In this document: in pieces, positions 59,902-64,000 of the stretch
Layout of the letters: each line of letters opens with the position of its first letter
Numbering within the stretch: the first letter of the stretch is position 1
Source: Corynebacterium sp. 21KM1197
Lineage (GTDB): Bacteria; Actinomycetota; Actinomycetes; Mycobacteriales; Mycobacteriaceae
DNA length: 64,000 nt
Direction: 5' to 3'
Assembly (NCBI RefSeq): GCF_033783015.1
Contig: NZ_CP123907.1
Span: forward strand, 1,860,001 to 1,924,000
The notes under the pieces: model-generated
Databases searched by the model: none
What the model was told of the DNA's origin: nothing
Seen by the model: the letters and a program-made list of their open reading frames with translations, nothing else
Made by a program: the position numbers and the translations under genes

Positions 59902-60987
59902 TCAGTAGCCGGGGTGCGAGCCCGTCATCACCACGCGCTGATCGTCGCCCTCGGCGGCGTCGCGCACCGTGCCGATCTCGAAGCTAGGAATGTGGCGCGC
60001 GGCGAGCATGGCCAGGGCGCGATCCCGATCCTTCTCCGAGACCACGGCCACCATGCCCACGCCCATGTTGAAGGTCTTTTCCATCTCCTCCTGAGATACC
60101 TTGCCCAGCGAGGAGATGGTGCGGAAGATCTGCCCCGGCGTCCAGGTGCCGCGCGAGATGGTGGCCACCAGGTGATCCGGGATCACGCGGGCCAGGTTCC
60201 CGGCCAGGCCGCCGCCGGTGACGTGGCAGAACGTGTGAATATCGCACTCGGCGGCCAGGGCCAGGCACTCGCGGGTATAAATCCTGGTGGGTTCCAGCAA
60301 CTCCTCCCCCAGGGTGCGGCCCAGTTCCTCCATGTGTCCATCCAGCGGCAGGCCCGCCTTTTCCAGCAGCACGTGGCGGGCCAGGGAGTAACCATTGGAG
60401 TGCAGGCCCGAGGAGGCCATGCCAATGATCACGTCACCGGCGCGCACCCGATCCGGCCCCAGCAGCTCATCGGCCTCCACCACGCCCACGGCGGTGGCGG
60501 AGACGTCATACTCCCCCGGTTCCATCAGGCCGGGGTGCTCGGCCGTCTCGCCGCCCAGCAGCGCGCAGCCAGCCTGCACGCAGCCCTCCGCGATGCCGGA
60601 GACGATCTGCGCCACGTGCTCGGGCACCACCTTGCCGATGGCGATGTAATCCTGGAGGAAGAGCGGCTCCGCGCCGCACACCACGAGGTCATCCACGCAC
60701 ATCGCCACCAGGTCGATGCCGATGGTGTCATGCTTGCCCATCGCCTGCGCCACGGCGAGCTTGGTGCCCACGCCGTCCGATCCGGCGGCCAGCAGCGGCT
60801 CCCGGTACTTGCCCAGGGCGAAGAGCCCGGCAAAGCCACCCAGGCCGCCGCGCACCTCGGGGCGGGTGGCCTTCTTGGCCAGGGGGGCGAATAGTTCTAC
60901 GGCGCGGTCGCCGGCCTCGATGTCCACCCCGGCGGCGGCGTAGGAGGCACCGGACGTTTCGTTCTGGCTCATCGTCTCATCTTTCAT
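59902..60987 (-). CDS. purM: Phosphoribosylformylglycinamidine cyclo-ligase
   Basis: A 361-residue ATP-dependent enzyme forming the imidazole ring of AIR in purine synthesis. Motifs: YAAAGVDIEAGDRAV, SDGVGTKLAVAQ, DDLVVCGAEPLF and VTGGGLAGNLAR. It follows purF by 21 bases, in an operon SCP-like gene, purF, purM. A start at the second ATG (five residues later) is equally possible. Confidence 0.96.
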   Translation of the reverse strand: MKDETMSQNETSGASYAAAGVDIEAGDRAVELFAPLAKKATRPEVRGGLGGFAGLFALGKYREPLLAAGSDGVGTKLAVAQAMGKHDTIGIDLVAMCVDDLVVCGAEPLFLQDYIAIGKVVPEHVAQIVSGIAEGCVQAGCALLGGETAEHPGLMEPGEYDVSATAVGVVEADELLGPDRVRAGDVIIGMASSGLHSNGYSLARHVLLEKAGLPLDGHMEELGRTLGEELLEPTRIYTRECLALAAECDIHTFCHVTGGGLAGNLARVIPDHLVATISRGTWTPGQIFRTISSLGKVSQEEMEKTFNMGVGMVAVVSEKDRDRALAMLAARHIPSFEIGTVRDAAEGDDQRVVMTGSHPGY

Positions 60988-61008
60988 GGTCGTAGTTTCT
61001 ATCGGGAT

Positions 61009-62538
61009 CTAACTCTGAGCAAGGGGTGCCTGGAGGCGGGCCACCAGGTCCGCGTTGGGATTGCCCTGGGGCAGTCCCAGCGGGTATTCCCCGGAGAAGC
61101 AGGCCGTGCACAACTCGGACATCGGCTGCTCGGTGGCCTCCACCATCTGCTCGATGGAGACGAAGCCCAGGGAATCCGCGCCAATCGCGGTGCAGATGGA
61201 CTGGGCCACGTCCTCATCGTTTTGACTATCGCCGGAATTGGCAATGAGTTCCCCGGGGCTGGCAAAGTCGATGCCGTAGAAGCAAGGCCACTTCACCGGC
61301 GGGGAGGCGATGCGCACGTGTACCTCGGCGGCCCCGGCCTCCCGGAGCATGCGGATCAGCGCGCGCTGGGTATTGCCGCGCACGATGGAATCATCCACCA
61401 CGATCAGGCGCTTGCCCTCGATCACCTCGCGCAGCGGATTGAGTTTCAGGCGGATACCCAACTGGCGCAGGGTCTGCGAGGGTTGGATGAAGGTGCGGCC
61501 CACGTAGGAGTTCTTCACCAAACCCTGCCCAAAGGGAATCCCGGACTCCCGGGCGTATCCCACCGCCGCCGGGGTGCCGGACTCCGGCACCGGCATGACC
61601 AGATCGCCCTCGGCCGGGAACTCCCGGGCCAGGCGGCGCCCGATCTCGATGCGCACGGCGTTCACGGAGCGATCACGGATCACGGTATCCGGGCGGGCCA
61701 GGTACACGTACTCGAACACGCAGCCCTTGTGGCGGGGCTGAGCAAAGCGCTCGGTGTGGATACCCGTGGCGTCGATAGCCACCATCTCGCCGGGCTCGAT
61801 CTCCCGGACAAAGGAGGCACCCACGATGTCCAGGGCGCAGGTCTCGCTGGCCACCACCCAGCCGCGTTCCAGGCGGCCCAGGGCCAGGGGGCGCACGCCA
61901 TAGGGATCGCGGGCGGCGTAGAGGGTCTGCCCATCGGTGAAGGTGAGGCAGAACGCGCCGTGAACGCGCGGAAGCAACTCGCGGGCGGCGTCGAGCACCG
62001 TGGTGCCGTCCTGGACGGCGTCGGCAAGCAGGGCGGTGAGCACGTTCGTGTCGGAGGCGCTGGCGGCGTCGAGCACGCCGCGCTCGGTGGCCTCATCGCG
62101 CAACTCCATGAAGTTCACCAGGTTGCCATTGTGCCCCAGGGCGATGTCCGTGCCGTTGGCGGAGGTTCGGAACATCGGCTGGACGTTATTCCAATCCGTG
62201 CCGCCCGCCGTGGAATAGCGGGTGTGACCGATGGCCACGTCCCCCTCGAAGGAATCCAGCAGCATCTCATCGAAGATCTGGGACACCAGGCCCATATCCT
62301 TGTACACGATGATGCGATCCCCATCGCCCACCGCGATACCGGCGGCCTCCTGGCCGCGATGTTGCAGGGCAAAGAGCCCAAAGTACGTGAGCTTGGCTAC
62401 TTCCTCCCCCGGCGCCCACACCCCGAATACACCGCATTCCTCTCGCGGTGCGGTCTCCCCGCGATCATCAAGGTTCACGGGAGGCGAGACAGGGACGGGA
62501 GGACAATGCGTGTTCCTAAGTGCCACGGGCAACATCAT
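61009..62538 (-). CDS. purF: Amidophosphoribosyltransferase
   Basis: A 509-residue enzyme, first step of purine synthesis. Ntn glutaminase with the catalytic Cys35 in REECGVFG, preceded by a propeptide removed by self-cleavage, as in the Bacillus type. Iron-sulfur ligands are seen in KGCVFEY, WPCFYGID and CTACFSGEYP. The PRPP motif is IVVDDSIVRGNTQ. Start at 62538 overlaps the end of the upstream gene closely. Confidence 0.96.
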   Translation of the reverse strand: MMLPVALRNTHCPPVPVSPPVNLDDRGETAPREECGVFGVWAPGEEVAKLTYFGLFALQHRGQEAAGIAVGDGDRIIVYKDMGLVSQIFDEMLLDSFEGDVAIGHTRYSTAGGTDWNNVQPMFRTSANGTDIALGHNGNLVNFMELRDEATERGVLDAASASDTNVLTALLADAVQDGTTVLDAARELLPRVHGAFCLTFTDGQTLYAARDPYGVRPLALGRLERGWVVASETCALDIVGASFVREIEPGEMVAIDATGIHTERFAQPRHKGCVFEYVYLARPDTVIRDRSVNAVRIEIGRRLAREFPAEGDLVMPVPESGTPAAVGYARESGIPFGQGLVKNSYVGRTFIQPSQTLRQLGIRLKLNPLREVIEGKRLIVVDDSIVRGNTQRALIRMLREAGAAEVHVRIASPPVKWPCFYGIDFASPGELIANSGDSQNDEDVAQSICTAIGADSLGFVSIEQMVEATEQPMSELCTACFSGEYPLGLPQGNPNADLVARLQAPLAQS

Positions 62539-62540
62539 AG

Positions 62541-62936
62541 CTACCGCGAGCCACCCAGCCTAAACAACGGCAACCAACCGGCCACCTCGCCCGCCCTGGC
62601 TCCCGACGCCTCCACCGCGCCCTCCGCGCAGGCCTGCGGGTACTCCACCTCCCCCAGCGCCAGGCGCAGCCACGTCAGCGCGTTCATCTCCACCACGTTT
62701 GGCGGGGTGCCGCGCGTGTGCCGGGGCCCCTCGATGCACTGCACCGCCACGAACGGCGGCACCCGCACCTCCACCGAGTGCCCTGGCGCGCTCTGCTCCA
62801 GCAGGCGCGCGGACTGCCGCACCGCCGCCGCTACCTCCGCACGCGGGGGCTTATCGACGCCCTCGGGATCGCGCACCCACCGCTGCACTGCCTCCACCGC
62901 GCGGCGCGCGGCAAGGGGATCAACCTTCTTAGCCAC
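62541..62936 (-). CDS. Sterol-carrier-like family protein
   Basis: A 131-residue protein placed directly before purF, as in mycobacteria (Rv0807 beside purF). It has the SCP-like pattern VEVRVPPFVAVQCIEG and WLRLALGEVEYPQA. Function unknown; a small hydrophobic ligand is possible. Two bases separate it from purF, so it heads the purF-purM operon. It contains a copy of the 12-base motif (62850-62861). Confidence 0.8.
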   Translation of the reverse strand: MAKKVDPLAARRAVEAVQRWVRDPEGVDKPPRAEVAAAVRQSARLLEQSAPGHSVEVRVPPFVAVQCIEGPRHTRGTPPNVVEMNALTWLRLALGEVEYPQACAEGAVEASGARAGEVAGWLPLFRLGGSR

Positions 62937-62966
62937 CCCGGCAGTATATCTACTTGCTCTAGCCGC

Positions 62967-62999
62967 TTATCCCTGGCTTATCCCCGGGTTATCAGCGGC
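62967..62999. repeat. Three phased 11-base repeats before the thioesterase gene
   Basis: TTATCCCTGGC, TTATCCCCGGG and TTATCAGCGGC follow each other without gaps (62967, 62978, 62989). They lie in the 135-base divergent promoter region between the SCP-like gene and the thioesterase gene; a candidate operator. Similarity to DnaA boxes is only partial. Confidence 0.65.
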
Positions 63000-63071
63000 C
63001 GCCACACACGGTATGGTGGTGGGGTCTATACGGAGATAAACCCCAGTACACCCACGGAGAACACTGCTTTT

Positions 63072-64000
63072 ATGACCACCCCTGCTACCAAATCCCCCTC
63101 CGTCACCCTCCGCTTCATGGCGGCCCCCACGGACGTCCTCTTTGCCGATTCCCACGGCATTTCCGGCGGGCGCGTCCTGGAATGGATCGATAAGGCCGCC
63201 TACGCCTGCGCCACCCAGTGGAGCGGCACTTATTGCGTGACCGCCTACGTAGGCCACATTCACTTCACCCGCCCCATTCCCTCCGGGCACCTCGTGGAGG
63301 TGCGCTCCCGCATCGCCATGACCGGGCGCACCTCCATGCACATCATCAACGAGGTCTTTTCCGCCGACCCCCGCGAGGGCGTATTCACCCGTGCCTGTGA
63401 CTGCCTGGTGATCTTCGTGGCCAAGAGCCCCGGCACCGGCAAGTCCACCCCCGTGCCCACCTTCGTGCCCACCTCCGACGAGGAGTACCGCGTTCAGGAG
63501 GCCGCCCGCTCTCGCATCGCCCTGCGCAGCGCCATCGAGGCCGAGATGGAAAAGCAGACCTACGACGGCCCCTCCGACGCCCCCCGCCTGATTACCCGCT
63601 TCCTGGCCAAGCCCACCGACGTGAACTGGGGCGGCAAGGTCCACGGCGGCACCGCCATGGAATGGATCGATGAGGCCGGAACCGCCTGCACGATGGAATG
63701 GTCCGGGGAACACACCGTGGCCGTCTACGCCGGAGGCATCCGCTTCTACCAGCCCATCTCCATCGGTGACCTCATCGAGGTGGACGCGCGCATGTTGCGT
63801 ACCGACGAACGCAGCATGCAGATGTCCATTCACGTGCGCGCCGGCGACGCCCACCGAGGCCGCGGCGAACTGGAAACCGCGATCCACGCCACCGTCTCCT
63901 ACATCGCCAAGGACGTGGACGGACACGCGCTGCCCAGCCGTCAGTTCACCCCCGTGACCGAGGAGGATCAGCGACTGGCCGAGCACGCCACCATCCTGCG
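63072..64000 (+). CDS. Acyl-CoA thioesterase, double hotdog (3' truncated)
   Basis: The first 309 residues of an acyl-CoA hydrolase; the gene runs past the window end. Two hotdog domains are present: residues about 10-140 with SGGRVLEWIDKAAYACA, and about 165-300 with the fuller motif GGKVHGGTAMEWIDEAG. Such enzymes release CoA from fatty acyl-CoA in the cytosol. TATACG at about 63028-63033 is a candidate -10 element. Divergent from the SCP-like gene, with phased repeats between. Confidence 0.9.
   Translation, partial: MTTPATKSPSVTLRFMAAPTDVLFADSHGISGGRVLEWIDKAAYACATQWSGTYCVTAYVGHIHFTRPIPSGHLVEVRSRIAMTGRTSMHIINEVFSADPREGVFTRACDCLVIFVAKSPGTGKSTPVPTFVPTSDEEYRVQEAARSRIALRSAIEAEMEKQTYDGPSDAPRLITRFLAKPTDVNWGGKVHGGTAMEWIDEAGTACTMEWSGEHTVAVYAGGIRFYQPISIGDLIEVDARMLRTDERSMQMSIHVRAGDAHRGRGELETAIHATVSYIAKDVDGHALPSRQFTPVTEEDQRLAEHATIL

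Noticed and set aside
62967..62999. TTATCC repeats as a DnaA box cluster or origin
   Set aside because: The boxes lack the CACA end of DnaA sites and there is no dnaA, dnaN or AT-rich unwinding region nearby.

Overview
The window is GC-rich chromosomal DNA of an actinobacterium, most likely a Corynebacterium. Pointers are an acetate regulator very close to RamA, a MctC-type monocarboxylate symporter, a Cat1/ActA-type CoA transferase, mycothiol synthase (mshD), an LmeA-like DUF2993 protein, the split class Ib ribonucleotide reductase layout (nrdHIE, ftn, nrdF, ctaD), and many genes whose start codon lies 6-8 bases after a TAnnnT -10 box with no Shine-Dalgarno (leaderless mRNAs). No phage, insertion sequence, integrase, CRISPR array or replication origin was seen.

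Layout. 1-1.2 kb: 3' part of a solute symporter. 1.3-2.5 kb: a visibly AT-richer cluster of three small genes, two of them secreted; one has the cysteine pattern of the tendamistat alpha-amylase inhibitor family. 2.8-14.8 kb: MFS exporter, murI, aldo/keto reductase, rhomboid, S58 peptidase, DUF2017 (AosR-like), clpS, pncB, PepSY membrane protein, DinG-like helicase, serB; much of this keeps the murI-rhomboid-S58-DUF2017-clpS-pncB-dinG order known from mycobacteria, but without mec-cysO-cysM. 14.9-22.4 kb: ctaD, nrdF, ftn, nrdE, nrdI, nrdH (paired NrdR boxes upstream), rpmJ. 22.5-32.1 kb: sugar transporter, nadE, a kinase, a flavin-fold protein, tRNA-Ala, a DsbA-like protein, two crcB genes, an FtsX-type permease and its ATPase, which carries an unusual ~300-residue disordered N-terminus. 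32.2-37.8 kb: a complete rRNA operon on the minus strand with boxA-like antitermination sites. 37.8-42.2 kb: murA (Asp in place of the fosfomycin-target Cys), ramA, cysK, cysE, a GNAT protein. 42.2-45.5 kb: tRNA-Phe, two identical tRNA-Asp, tRNA-Glu, csoR, thrE-like exporter, small proteins, tRNA-Lys. 45.5-54.5 kb: CoA transferase, dus, phoU, pstB-A-C-S, mshD. 54.5-64 kb: LmeA-like protein, lipid kinase, nitrobindin-like protein, a pabC gene broken by a frame change in an A7 tract, ygfZ, DUF3073, purM, purF, SCP-like gene, and the start of an acyl-CoA thioesterase.

Themes: acetate handling (symporter, RamA, CoA transferase), NAD synthesis (pncB, nadE), deoxynucleotide synthesis with iron storage, cysteine synthesis (cysE makes the substrate of cysK), phosphate uptake with its regulator phoU, and purine synthesis. 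The least explained signals are a 12-base motif CTTATCGACGYC found ten times across genes and intergenic DNA, helically phased short repeats upstream of pncB and of the thioesterase, the secreted tendamistat-like protein, the WPxV-repeat tail of the ABC ATPase, and an intergenic repeat element near 55.4 kb.
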